DNA of 64,000 nucleotides, taken from NCBI RefSeq assembly GCF_900142535.1, contig NZ_FRBE01000007.1, positions 1 to 64,000 on the forward strand, in the 5' to 3' direction. Made by a program: the position numbers and the translations under genes. The notes under the pieces were generated by a model. The model did no database searches. It was not told where the DNA came from and saw nothing but the letters and a program-made list of their open reading frames with translations. This DNA is from Fibrobacter sp. UWEL (GTDB taxonomy: Bacteria > Fibrobacterota > Fibrobacteria > Fibrobacterales > Fibrobacteraceae). Shown piece by piece: positions 21,001-27,811 of the stretch (positions are counted from its first letter, which is position 1; every line of letters starts with the position of its first letter).

Positions 21001-21337
21001 CGACAGAGCCATTGCCTACATAGGGCTTAACAAAAACTTCTTTCAGCACAGTCACGGAATCATCAAACTGCTTACGGCGGGAACTACGTTCCGAAAGAAC
21101 GCCATCCATCTGCTTGGCACAGCAAATAATGGGCTTGGAGCGACCATCCGAAGTTTCCAAGGTCACGGAACCAAGGATATTCAAGCCATCAATGCGAGTC
21201 TTCTGCTCAGCACCGCCGAACTTGCCGACAACTTTACCCTTACGAGTCTCCCCCGGGAAAATAGTCTTCAAGAACTTCACAATGCAGTTCTTATCACAAT
21301 CCTTGATAATGGCATCAAATTCCGGATATGTAGGCAT
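18011..21337 (-). CDS. Eco57I-type adenine-specific DNA methyltransferase (class I SAM-dependent)
   Basis: This 1108-aa protein has a long N-terminal region (1-420), a core methyltransferase with motif I 'DPAIGSGAFPMG' (about 510), the catalytic NPPY (about 717) and a C-terminal target-recognition-like half ending in 'KLVYELYGLTDEEI' (about 1068). NPPY indicates N6-adenine methylation. The start at MPTYPEF has AGGAG upstream. No PD-(D/E)XK nuclease motif is obvious at the N-terminus, so cleavage may be supplied by the PLD-helicase downstream. A dispersed palindromic repeat is translated in frame at about residues 464-477 (CHPERSASEVEGSRI), just before motif I. The gene heads the run of defence genes on this strand. 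Confidence 0.85.
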   Translation of the reverse strand: MPTYPEFDAIIKDCDKNCIVKFLKTIFPGETRKGKVVGKFGGAEQKTRIDGLNILGSVTLETSDGRSKPIICCAKQMDGVLSERSSRRKQFDDSVTVLKEVFVKPYVGNGSVEGAFTQGLFFFFDDKGNFRLSLVTSEIVNGKQELNNYRRQSFFVEAGARNNTFRTRICKKIAAYEDLKSAFDVEKLSDDFFREYKVFYEDIVQYVTGARYIEVKKNKYERTEMSAPNSAIFDQFTKAYGDDAEKAVRNYVKKLMGRLVFIQFLQKKGWLGIPMGTDGWKGGDKDFLQHLFDHVSPEEQNSFVDKVLEEVLFYSFNRKESERKLKNSTLKKFKFPFLNCGLFDKDRDDDFDFALPGAVFHNKKFYDTERKAPDIKSWIKKRKPYFNDEVCGLFDFFDRFNFTIDENDPTDADVSVDPEMLGKIFENLLEDNKDKGAFYTPKEIVGYMCNESLIAYLESECPSLCHPERSASEVEGSRIRSLVVDLNADSFTEKEKETLDQKLSEVKICDPAIGSGAFPMGLLNLLYKTRLKLGVVQKNSKNPEATLKREIIQQNIYGVDIEKGAVDIAQLRFWLSLVVDEVEPDALPNLEYKIMQGNSLLESYEGIDLSSLAGEKKDRSRGKASDQMSLVFDEKQAMEQIQRDLNSFYKTDDYNVKEHLKKDINLNVKNYIKHIAPEKSKAIDALPLPNDKFFLWHTYFRDVFDRKGKCGFDIVIGNPPYLLCQPSNTDEKLLDYYRTHFEVASYKVDLFHLFFEGGVDLLRKNGILSFITPNTYLTNKYIKPLRQFILENCDVLRLVLHDKVFESAQVDNATIVLKSGKEKQHRVVIEKCENFKFKNFDLLEQSQWENDADFVFNVQKEFSIETQLKLGDIASVTFGLQTADKKTYVKESPMGAGWEACYTGRDISRYYLPNPSLYFLNEPLKVKAGGSWNMKIHHASKIVTRQIGAPEPIFALDEIGVATLNTMYSILVENKSYSEKFILGLCCSNLIKFWWLSKFSDNKALFPKIKGFQLKEIPIPKTSPIQQQSIIALVDFIIAAKKKDPTADTSKQEAEIDKLVYELYGLTDEEIAIVEGTSATTSAAKPNKSSASSQTTSISADWLQGEDL
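19908..19945. repeat. Dispersed palindromic repeat inside the methyltransferase gene
   Basis: The segment 'gatccttcgacttcgc…ccgctcaggatgac' is the same repeat type as those at 24640, 26195, 27751 and 32161. It is translated without frameshift as CHPERSASEVEGSRI. Confidence 0.75.
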
Positions 21338-21371
21338 AAAACGCTCCTAATTTATGCTTGAAATATAAGTT

Positions 21372-21399
21372 AAAAAGGCTGACACAAACGTGTCAGCCT
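21372..21399 (-). terminator. Terminator after the DUF6602 gene
   Basis: A perfect 10-bp stem (AGGCTGACAC / GTGTCAGCCT, four-nt loop) is followed on the minus strand by a T run. It separates the DUF6602 gene from the methyltransferase gene, which has its own ribosome site. Confidence 0.8.
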
Positions 21400-21441
21400 A
21401 GGCTTTGAGCCTAATTTAGATACCACCTACAAAAGCGTTGA

Positions 21442-22269
21442 TTATATCGACTTCTTTCCCAATTTACCAAGACAATATGTCTTAGTACTTTTTAGGTTAA
21501 GAAAGCCTGGTTTTTCGCCATAGGAAAATCGAGATTTGTCATAGTAAACACTAAGAATGCCATTTACCAGGTGTTGCATTCCCAAGCCACTATCGGGGTG
21601 TTCAAATAACAGATATTCACTTTTTTGAGATTTACCCTTATTCGGTTTCTTTTTAAACACAGTCCACTTTTTAAGACATGAGACCATATTAATCGTATCT
21701 TCAAATTTCACATCGGAATAATTATCTTCTATCGTTTTCATAAGCAAATCTCGATAATTAAAATCCGCATCTATTCCAACAATCGCAGTCAATGGGTGAC
21801 GAATTTTAATTCCTTCAAAAAGTGATTTTATTCTTTTCAAGGCATTACACTCGCCACCAATATTATTATTAGTCAAAGTTCGTTTAACAGAAATAAGAGC
21901 AATCACACCTTCAGGAGGAACAACAACAAACTCGTTAAAATTCTCATAAATCGGATAATGCGTTTTGTCATAAACAATGATATCAATCTGAGAAGAATGC
22001 TCATCTTTTTCACCCGCTCTTAGTTTTTTCTCATTTGCCTTAACCGCAGGTCTAACAACAAAGCCACTATATACACCAAGACCTTCAGGAAGATGCTTTT
22101 TTAAGAAATTTCTAATCAACTCCTCAACAAACCGTCCTTCTTCGGCAGCATGATCAGACATTTTCTTCCCATGGCTATTGGGCAATAAATACTCAAGATT
22201 TCTATAGACCTCAAAAAAAGCCTTAACTTCACTTGTAAAAAAATCTGATACTGTGGTACCATCCATCAT
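21442..22269 (-). CDS. DUF6602-family protein (putative PD-(D/E)XK-like nuclease)
   Basis: This protein of about 275 aa resembles DUF6602. The pattern 'GRFVEELIRNFLKKHLP' (helix with E), 'SQIDIIVYD' (about 93) and 'EGVIALISVKRTL' (about 119-131) fits a restriction-endonuclease-like core (E…D…xVK). DUF6602 proteins occur in defence islands. I chose the start at 22269 because GGAGG lies 5-8 nt upstream of twin ATGs (22269, 22266); the frame stays open 20 codons further up without a ribosome site. It is transcribed towards the methyltransferase gene but is closed by its own terminator. The nuclease role is an inference from motif shape. Confidence 0.72.
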   Translation of the reverse strand: MMDGTTVSDFFTSEVKAFFEVYRNLEYLLPNSHGKKMSDHAAEEGRFVEELIRNFLKKHLPEGLGVYSGFVVRPAVKANEKKLRAGEKDEHSSQIDIIVYDKTHYPIYENFNEFVVVPPEGVIALISVKRTLTNNNIGGECNALKRIKSLFEGIKIRHPLTAIVGIDADFNYRDLLMKTIEDNYSDVKFEDTINMVSCLKKWTVFKKKPNKGKSQKSEYLLFEHPDSGLGMQHLVNGILSVYYDKSRFSYGEKPGFLNLKSTKTYCLGKLGKKSI

Positions 22270-22353
22270 GCAATCCTCCTTTTTTGATTTGCGCTTGGAA
22301 TATACTTCTTTTTTCATTGGAAAGAGCACTCAATTTAAATAATGTATAAGCAC

Positions 22354-22379
22354 AAAAAAGCAGTCCCCACAGGACTGCT
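22354..22379 (-). terminator. Terminator downstream of the unknown gene pair
   Basis: An 8-bp stem AGCAGTCC / GGACTGCT with a 5-nt loop is followed by a T run on the minus strand (22354-22359). It closes the two-gene unit 23751-22494 plus the remnant. Confidence 0.7.
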
Positions 22380-22401
22380 CTTTCTCACTCATTCATTTTA
22401 A

Positions 22402-22490
22402 CTATCCTTCTCCCCATTCCGCCTCCCAATCCTCTTCCACGTCGCTCTTGGGGATTTCGAAGTCGCCGATCCACTTCCCTACGGCATCGG
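22402..22490 (-). pseudogene. Duplicated 3' remnant of the acidic hypothetical gene at 23272-23751
   Basis: The minus strand here encodes 'VGKWIGDFEIPKSDVEEDW' and then a stop at 22402. This stretch is identical in protein to the tail of the gene at 23272 and nearly identical in DNA (about 60 matching bases). It has no start codon or ribosome site of its own and follows the stop of the gene at 22494. It is best read as the leftover of a tandem duplication, or of replacement of a gene 3' end. Confidence 0.75.
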
Positions 22491-22493
22491 CCC

Positions 22494-23282
22494 CTAGAAC
22501 GTGATCCAATCCGCTTGAAAGGGAATCCCCAGGTCTATATACTCGTAACTTCGTTCCGGTTTTTCCCATCCATAAAATTCGGAACCATCTGGTTCCTTGT
22601 AGTCCGGGTTAGGATACATGGTGGGAGTCATTTCAACGCGATTGTCGTGCCACTTGATTTTTGTGCCGCTTTTCATACAGCCTCGTGACCAAATTGACCA
22701 GTGGTAAAAGGTGATTTCGGCGATTTTGGCCTCTTCGTCTATAGTGATTGAAGGCGAAAAGTCAAAATTTAGGCTGTCAAGGTCTCCCTTGCAGCTGCTG
22801 CGGAAGCTCTGGCCGACAAATTTTCTATCCAGATCCATTTTATCGGTGAGCAACAGCATGCAGTCGTAATTGGCATGCCAGCGTCTAGGCAAGAAAATGC
22901 CACGGCTATCCCAAAGCAGAAACGCTTCCCATAGAGCCTCGGGCGTAAAAGGCACCTGGACAAACGGCATAATGTCCATATCAGTGAATTTCCATATACG
23001 GATGTCGCCATTGTCGTCTTTCAGACGTTCAACAATGTTTTCACCCTTCTTTAGTACAAGCAAGTGGGTGGCATCATTACGACCGCAAGTACATGCGTAA
23101 AGATGATAATCAGGATCAAGACTAATGTGTTTGAACAGGTCCATGATCTTCTCATCCTGAGGGACCAGCGATTCAACCCCCTCCTCATCAAGCTGCGGAA
23201 CATCGTCCTTTTCGAACCTGGAGATCAGTTTCCGCATCAAAGCGGACTGCGATTCGCCATATTTTATTGTTTTAATCATCAT
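22494..23282 (-). CDS. Hypothetical protein (262 aa)
   Basis: I do not recognise this protein. It is soluble, with no signal peptide or membrane segment. It is rich in aromatic residues with many W, and it includes 'CTCGRNDATHLLVLKKGE' and a DPDYHLYAC segment. The start overlaps the 3' end of the gene at 23272 by 11 nt. Twin ATGs at 23282 and 23279 follow a strong GGGGAGG site, so the second may be used. The pair plus the downstream gene remnant resembles small islands of immunity-like or orphan proteins, but no partner toxin is visible. Confidence 0.6.
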   Translation of the reverse strand: MMIKTIKYGESQSALMRKLISRFEKDDVPQLDEEGVESLVPQDEKIMDLFKHISLDPDYHLYACTCGRNDATHLLVLKKGENIVERLKDDNGDIRIWKFTDMDIMPFVQVPFTPEALWEAFLLWDSRGIFLPRRWHANYDCMLLLTDKMDLDRKFVGQSFRSSCKGDLDSLNFDFSPSITIDEEAKIAEITFYHWSIWSRGCMKSGTKIKWHDNRVEMTPTMYPNPDYKEPDGSEFYGWEKPERSYEYIDLGIPFQADWITF

Positions 23283-23751
23283 CTTCCTCCCCCAAGTCCA
23301 CTTCCTCCTCCCAATCCTCTTCCACGTCGCTCTTGGGGATTTCGAAGTCGCCGATCCACTTGCCTACCGTTTCGGCCTTGAAGCGGTCGATTTCGTCCCA
23401 GTCGCTGCGGACCACATAAACCAGGTATCGGAATTCCTGGTAGAGTTCGTAGTCCGATTCCTCGAAGAATTCCTCGTAGCCACATCCCAAGCCATCCACA
23501 AAGCCGTGTTCGTTCAGTTTATCGAAGAAATCCATGTCGATGGGATCCTCGAAGTGCTTATCGTACACGCTGGTTTCCGTCTTGTAGAAGTTCGGAATGC
23601 CGTCGCACTCCGCAAGGGAAAGGAACACAGTCTCCCCCGCATCGGATTTCAGTTCCACTTCAGCCACCACCACGCCGGTGCCCGGGCCACAGGGACCCAC
23701 GCCACCATCAACCACGCCACACTTCACATCCATAATCTGGTACTTTGCCAT
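23272..23751 (-). CDS. Hypothetical acidic protein (159 aa)
   Basis: This is an unrecognised soluble protein. The N-terminus is MAKYQIMDVKCGVVDGG with a glycine-rich 'GGVGPCGPGTG' stretch (about 15-26). The body is acidic and the tail is extremely so (…EEVDLGEEDDD). It overlaps the next gene, and a copy of its last ~25 codons lies at 22402-22490. The acidity and small size would suit an immunity or inhibitor protein, but that is a guess. Confidence 0.62.
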   Translation of the reverse strand: MAKYQIMDVKCGVVDGGVGPCGPGTGVVVAEVELKSDAGETVFLSLAECDGIPNFYKTETSVYDKHFEDPIDMDFFDKLNEHGFVDGLGCGYEEFFEESDYELYQEFRYLVYVVRSDWDEIDRFKAETVGKWIGDFEIPKSDVEEDWEEEVDLGEEDDD

Positions 23752-23874
23752 GATAGGCCTCCATTTATTTGTTAATACCTATCCATTTTATCGGTGCACA
23801 AAAGAATTCTGTCAAAAAATTCTTGACATATTATTCTAAACGGGCGATATTAAGGAAAAAGGGAGAATTCGCAT

Positions 23875-24591
23875 ATGCCCATATACACTTACGATCCTCA
23901 GTTTAAAAAAAGACCGTTCTACACAAAACATCCCTACATGCAACCTTTTGTGGGCGAGAACTACGATTCACCCAATCACAAAAAACTATTGCTTGTGGGC
24001 GAAAGCCACTATATGCCAGAACATTCAACGGTCCACCACCATGTCAACGAGTGGTACCATGGGGCACCGGTTTTGTCTATCGAAGAACAAAGGTATTGCG
24101 ATACAGCAGGAACACGCGCATACAAAAGCGGAAGGTTCGGGGAGGTCGTTGAAAAGCACCTTCAATCCGTACTTCCTGTAGATGGAAATGCATGGGAGGA
24201 AACTGCATCCATAAACTATTACATGCGACCTGCAGACTATCTCGAAAACATCCAAAAACTGTGGAAAAAATCATCCGAAGGCGACAAGCAAACAGATAAG
24301 GAATTCGCCATAGAAAACCTTCTCTTTGTTATGGATGTTTTGAAACCCGATTTAATGATTTTCTTATCCAAGCAGTCCTGTGTAGATGCAGAAACCACGT
24401 ACAAGAAATTATTCGGGACAGAGCTTTGGGACTGGACCAGTTCTCGCGGGATCGAGTACATCTACACCTATCATCCTTCTTGCCCATGCTGGCATTCCAA
24501 AATGAAGTACTGGAAGGCAAAGGACGCCAACGAGAACAGCCTCGTTGCGAAAGATTTTTTCGACTCCTGGCTAAGGGACAACTGGATTTAA
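23875..24591 (+). CDS. Uracil-DNA-glycosylase-superfamily-like protein
   Basis: This 238-aa protein has a pattern reminiscent of the uracil-DNA-glycosylase fold: 'KKLLLVGESHYMPE' (about 41-54, motif-1 position), 'NYYMRPADYLENIQK' (about 110-124), 'LKPDLMIFLSKQS' (about 157-169) and 'YIYTYHPSC' (about 199-207, the histidine-containing motif-2 position). Similar orphan proteins are annotated only as hypothetical, so repair activity is unproven. It is one of few plus-strand genes in the accessory region and has an upstream TATTCT-like -10. A hairpin lies after its stop. Confidence 0.5.
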   Translation: MPIYTYDPQFKKRPFYTKHPYMQPFVGENYDSPNHKKLLLVGESHYMPEHSTVHHHVNEWYHGAPVLSIEEQRYCDTAGTRAYKSGRFGEVVEKHLQSVLPVDGNAWEETASINYYMRPADYLENIQKLWKKSSEGDKQTDKEFAIENLLFVMDVLKPDLMIFLSKQSCVDAETTYKKLFGTELWDWTSSRGIEYIYTYHPSCPCWHSKMKYWKAKDANENSLVAKDFFDSWLRDNWI

Positions 24592-24682
24592 AAAAAGCCA
24601 CCCCGAGGAGCCCTCGAGATGGCATAAAAAGCTGACATAGATTCTTCGACTTCGCACCTTCGGTGCTTCGCTCAGAATGACG
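24592..24682. repeat. Terminator hairpin plus dispersed palindromic repeat (copy 1)
   Basis: An A7 run and a stem of the form GCCACCCCGAGG…CCTCGAGATGGC (24592-24624) terminate the converging minus-strand gene and possibly the plus-strand one. The repeat 'gattcttcgacttcgc…ctcagaatgacg' follows at 24640-24682. The same two-part module follows the genes at 26250, 27812 and 32262. Confidence 0.7.
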
Positions 24683-24694
24683 TAGGGCTATGGG

Positions 24695-25723
24695 TTACTT
24701 GGCGGCGAGAGCTGCTTCAAGTTCCTTGATGCGAGCAGCCTGGGAAGCATTCTCTGCAGCCAGGGAAGCATTTTCTGCGTCCTTAGCAGCATTTTCAGCA
24801 TCCTTGTCGGCGAGCTGCTTCTCAAGACGTTCAGCCTTCTCACGAGCCTTTTCCGCATCGATTTCCAGGCTGGCAATGATGCAGTCACGTTCCTTCTTGG
24901 TCATCACGGGCTTATCCTCGTCCTTTTCGCTGGACTTGAGGCGCTCAAGGGCTTCCGTCACAGCATCATTCTTGATATCAAATTCAGCCGCACTTGCAAA
25001 GGCATGCTTCAGAACGTAAATCCACTGGTCTTCATCGGTAGACAATTCATCTGCGCCCTTGTTAAAGTTAGGCAACTGCAAGAAAATATACTTAATGCGA
25101 TCGCTAATCGGCAAGAGGCTACCCTTCTTAAGTTCATTTCCGCTATAAAGCATCCAGTCATCCCAGGTCTCGGTAGAAGTTTCGGGAACGGGGAAGTTAC
25201 AGACCCATACGCAAACAGTTTCCGGCAGTTCATATGCACGGCTGCGGATATCGCGCTTTTCATCAACGGTCAACACAGGAGGTTCACGGCTGGCAAGCTT
25301 CTTCTTCGTTTCTTCCTCGCGAGTCTTGTCAAGTTCCGCCTTCGCCTTGAGCATCAGCGCAGATCCATAAGTCAACACGCGATCGCTGAAAAAATGATGG
25401 CAGCGGTTCTGAACTTCAATATCCACGGCGCGGCCGTCACGGGTCTGGGCACGGATATCAAAGCACCAGGTTTCCTTCTCCCCTCCCTCGGCATCTTCGG
25501 ACTGGTAGGTAATGCGCTTGGTCTTGAACTTGAGAGATGCAATTTCACGTTCCTTGTCCAGATGCATGACACTATTCAAGAAGTTCGTCAGCGACTTAGC
25601 GCTGGCAAGCAACTTCTTGAAGCCGGCATCACTCAGAGGGTTATCATAAACACCACCAGATACGGGTTCCTGGGGCAAGGTGGATTCATTCTTTTCATTT
25701 TCAACGGTATGCTTTTCAGTCAT
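24695..25723 (-). CDS. Rpn-family PD-(D/E)XK nuclease / putative transposase (paralogue 1)
   Basis: This protein of about 342 aa belongs to the PDDEXK_2 (Rpn-like) group. The N-terminal nuclease core shows 'NPLSDAGFKKLLAS' (D), then 'DIRAQTRDGRAVDIEVQNR' (about 90-110), where D and ExQ are the metal-binding and catalytic positions. Rpn proteins promote recA-independent recombination and are often phase-variable. The C-terminus is a coiled coil built from 'KDAENA' repeats ending ARIKELEAALAAK, shared almost exactly with the gene at 27812. I set the start at 25723 because that ATG is the one aligned with the conserved leader of the two sister genes. Confidence 0.78.
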   Translation of the reverse strand: MTEKHTVENEKNESTLPQEPVSGGVYDNPLSDAGFKKLLASAKSLTNFLNSVMHLDKEREIASLKFKTKRITYQSEDAEGGEKETWCFDIRAQTRDGRAVDIEVQNRCHHFFSDRVLTYGSALMLKAKAELDKTREEETKKKLASREPPVLTVDEKRDIRSRAYELPETVCVWVCNFPVPETSTETWDDWMLYSGNELKKGSLLPISDRIKYIFLQLPNFNKGADELSTDEDQWIYVLKHAFASAAEFDIKNDAVTEALERLKSSEKDEDKPVMTKKERDCIIASLEIDAEKAREKAERLEKQLADKDAENAAKDAENASLAAENASQAARIKELEAALAAK

Positions 25724-25736
25724 ACAGGATTTTCCA

Positions 25737-25841
25737 TTTTTCACAAGACAAAATCGCCCTGCGGAATAGGCCTATTCCCTATTCTTTACTATACACGTTG
25801 TAATGAACCCATTTGTACAAAATTTCTTTGTAAAAAAATTA
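25737..25841 (-). promoter_or_regulatory. Conserved Rpn leader, copy 1
   Basis: This stretch of about 105 bp upstream of the gene is shared with 27181-27289 and 28731-28837. It contains an invariant 'tattctttactatacacg' block. Here it also has a perfect 16-bp palindrome GGAATAGG/CCTATTCC at 25763-25778. It probably holds the promoter and an operator or attenuating hairpin. Confidence 0.65.
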
Positions 25842-25907
25842 AGACTATGGTCACTTCGGCAAGTTCAGCGACCTTCGGCTATCGCGTGAAGCCTTTTTTC
25901 GGGGATT

Positions 25908-25947
25908 ATACCTACTAAACGCCATATTTTCATCATTTAGTATGTAT
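25908..25947. repeat. Spaced inverted repeat, unit 1 of 3
   Basis: Arms ATACCTACTAAA (25908-25919) and TTTAGTATGTAT (25936-25947) flank a 16-nt AT-rich centre that starts with C and ends with CA. One arm mismatch. The surrounding 25,842-26,145 stretch has no plausible gene. Confidence 0.75.
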
Positions 25948-26002
25948 CAAAAATTGATTTTTCCTATTTCGCACAGCCATGAGCCCCGTTCAACGAGTCA
26001 GT

Positions 26003-26042
26003 TTGCATACTAAACTCGAAATTTAACCCATTTGGTATGCAT
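26003..26042. repeat. Spaced inverted repeat, unit 2 of 3
   Basis: Arms TGCATACTAAA (26004-26014) and TTTGGTATGCA (26031-26041) have one mismatch and again a 16-nt centre beginning with C and ending with CA. Confidence 0.75.
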
Positions 26043-26077
26043 CCATCGAAGCATTCACCACAAACAAACTAACAACC

Positions 26078-26117
26078 GTACCTACTAAACACAGTGTTAT
26101 AAACATTTAGTAGGTAC
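26078..26117. repeat. Spaced inverted repeat, unit 3 of 3
   Basis: Arms GTACCTACTAAA (26078-26089) and TTTAGTAGGTAC (26106-26117) are a perfect 12-bp inverted repeat around a 16-nt centre. Confidence 0.8.
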
Positions 26118-26146
26118 CGCCAGTATTTTTGGGCATTTCAAGCGAC

Positions 26147-26237
26147 AAAAAAGCCACCCCAAGATTCCTTGAGATGACTAAAAAAGCTGACCTAGATTCT
26201 TCGACTTCGCACCTTCGGTGCTTCGCTCAGAATGACG
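26147..26237. repeat. Terminator hairpin plus dispersed palindromic repeat (copy 2)
   Basis: The same module as at 24592: an A run and GCCACCCCAAGATTCC…TTGAGATGAC stem at 26147-26180, then the palindromic repeat at 26195-26237. It terminates the gene at 26250. Confidence 0.7.
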
Positions 26238-26249
26238 TAGGGCTATGGG

Positions 26250-27176
26250 TTACTTGGCGGCGAGAGCTGCAAGCTGAGCCTTAAGAGCAGCAATTTCTGC
26301 AGCCAAGGAAGCATTTTCTGCATCCTTCCTTGCAATTTCAGCATCCTTCCTTTTGATTTTTGCCCTGAGGCTACGAGCTTCCTTTTCCTCTGCACGACGC
26401 ACATCGCCTGCGCTGACGAAGCCAAGCCTTTGACCAATACTCTGGAATGCCATCTTCAACCTCTTAAGTGATGTGGTAGTAATATACTCTCCTAAATATA
26501 GTTCAATTTTGCTGATTAGGGTAGCGCTATCACTCATGCTGATGGTCTTCAGCCTTTCCTCAATCTTCGGGAGCATCCTGCGATACTTCCCTGCCTTGAA
26601 CGCGTACTTCATGGTAATAATGCCAACGGCTGCCTCAACATTTTCATCCGCAAGGCAGATTTCATCGTCAATTTCCGCAAGGTTCACGAAGGCGAATTCA
26701 AAATTCGGTACACGATCCTTGTACTTCGCGCGAATGCTGCGATACTTTTCAAGAGGATCCCACTTGTCGGTACCATTGTAGATAACGATTGCCTTCGTGG
26801 GAAGGCTGGCCAGCTCAGGATTACTCTTGTTCACCATGACCCTCAGCGTATAGCGGCCTATCTGCGCAAAAATATCGTCACTAGGCGAAGACTTATGCTC
26901 CAGCAATATGCCAAAGATAATATCCTCCCCAGCCTTACTCTTTACACGGAACGCAAGATCAGCTTCACCCCGCTCTCCAACATCATTGTAAGCCCCAGAA
27001 ATTTCCTCCAGCGTATCCAAATCCACTTCGGAAAGAATCTCGCGAAGGACCTTATTTTTCTTAGCCGCTATACGGAACAGGGCTCTTGTATTCTGCGGGC
27101 GGGAATAGATGTACTTCAGGAAGCCGTCATGATTACGACGGTTCCTCAGTTTCCTTTTTGATTTTTCCTTGTTCAT
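26250..27176 (-). CDS. Rpn-family nuclease / putative transposase (paralogue 2)
   Basis: This 308-aa protein is of the YhgA-like Rpn type. The N-terminus 'HDGFLKYIYSRPQNTRALF' is followed by the nuclease residues 'GERGEADLAFRVKSKAGEDIIFGILLEHKSS' (about 68-98), where D, ExK and a following K are typical, and by 'AIVIYNGTDKWDPLEKY' (about 129-145). The C-terminal coiled coil (KDAEIARKDAENASLAAE…) is a shorter variant of its sisters' tails. The start lies at the conserved leader-ATG junction. It is transcribed from the leader at 27181-27289. Confidence 0.8.
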   Translation of the reverse strand: MNKEKSKRKLRNRRNHDGFLKYIYSRPQNTRALFRIAAKKNKVLREILSEVDLDTLEEISGAYNDVGERGEADLAFRVKSKAGEDIIFGILLEHKSSPSDDIFAQIGRYTLRVMVNKSNPELASLPTKAIVIYNGTDKWDPLEKYRSIRAKYKDRVPNFEFAFVNLAEIDDEICLADENVEAAVGIITMKYAFKAGKYRRMLPKIEERLKTISMSDSATLISKIELYLGEYITTTSLKRLKMAFQSIGQRLGFVSAGDVRRAEEKEARSLRAKIKRKDAEIARKDAENASLAAEIAALKAQLAALAAK

Positions 27177-27180
27177 GTAC

Positions 27181-27289
27181 AGTATTTTTGTTCACTGGGC
27201 TAAATTGCCCTGCGGAATAGGCAAAGTCCCCTATTCTTTACTATACACGTTGTAATGAGGCCATTTGTACGATTTTTCTTTGTAAAAAG
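27181..27289 (-). promoter_or_regulatory. Conserved Rpn leader, copy 2
   Basis: Shares the invariant block with copies 1 and 3. The GGAATAGG palindrome is interrupted here. A GGGC-TAAATT-GCCC hairpin lies just upstream of the ribosome-binding region. Confidence 0.6.
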
Positions 27290-27291
27290 TT

Positions 27292-27636
27292 TTATTCCTT
27301 GAGCTTGGCGAGGATGGGGTGATTGGGTACGAAGTTCTTTTCTACGAACCTGATCTTGTCTTCCAGGGGGATATTGGTGTTGGCAAGCAAGTAGTCGCCG
27401 AAGCGCTCTATGAAGCTATAAGGATCCCACTTGCCCATGTGCGAGATGACGTAATCCAAGAACACGTCCACATCGCCATCGGCATGTCTGCAAGCGATGC
27501 TCTCGGATATCCAGGCGAATCCAGCCGCCCTATCGTAACTGGGTGACTGAGGGTTATTAGGATTTTCCTCCTCCCCCTTGTAATAGATGCAGAATTTCAA
27601 GCTATCCAAGTTTTTTGTATTGCGCGGGTCGTTCAT
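27292..27636 (-). CDS. Hypothetical small protein (114 aa)
   Basis: The start at 27636 (MNDPRNTKNLDSLKF) is set by a strong AGGAGG site; the frame is open 15 codons further up without one. I recognise no family. It is soluble, with 'GFAWISESIACRHADGDVD' and a C-terminal 'NFVPNHPILAKLKE'. It sits between two Rpn genes and ends where the Rpn leader begins, so readthrough into paralogue 2 is possible. Confidence 0.6.
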   Translation of the reverse strand: MNDPRNTKNLDSLKFCIYYKGEEENPNNPQSPSYDRAAGFAWISESIACRHADGDVDVFLDYVISHMGKWDPYSFIERFGDYLLANTNIPLEDKIRFVEKNFVPNHPILAKLKE

Positions 27637-27697
27637 ACCAGCCTCCTTTTGAATACAAAAATAACCCTTTGATAGCTCCATGAGGTCGCTTCAGAAG

Positions 27698-27793
27698 CGA
27701 CAAAAAAAGCCACCCCGAGAATCCTCGAGATGACTAAAAAAGCTGACCTAGATTCTTCGACTTCGCACCTTCGGTGCTTCGCTCAGAATGACG
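27698..27793. repeat. Terminator hairpin plus dispersed palindromic repeat (copy 3)
   Basis: An A7 run and GCCACCCCGAGAATCCTCG stem at 27700-27735, then the palindromic repeat at 27751-27793, directly 3' of paralogue 3. Confidence 0.7.
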
Positions 27794-27811
27794 GGCGCGA
27801 GTGACGAGTGT

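Noticed and set aside
1-22329. Prophage
   Set aside because: No capsid, portal, terminase or integrase gene is visible; the genes are defence-type.
25908-26117. CRISPR array or integron attC site
   Set aside because: Only three units with differing sequence and no spacer/repeat regularity of a CRISPR, and the arms do not match the attC core consensus.
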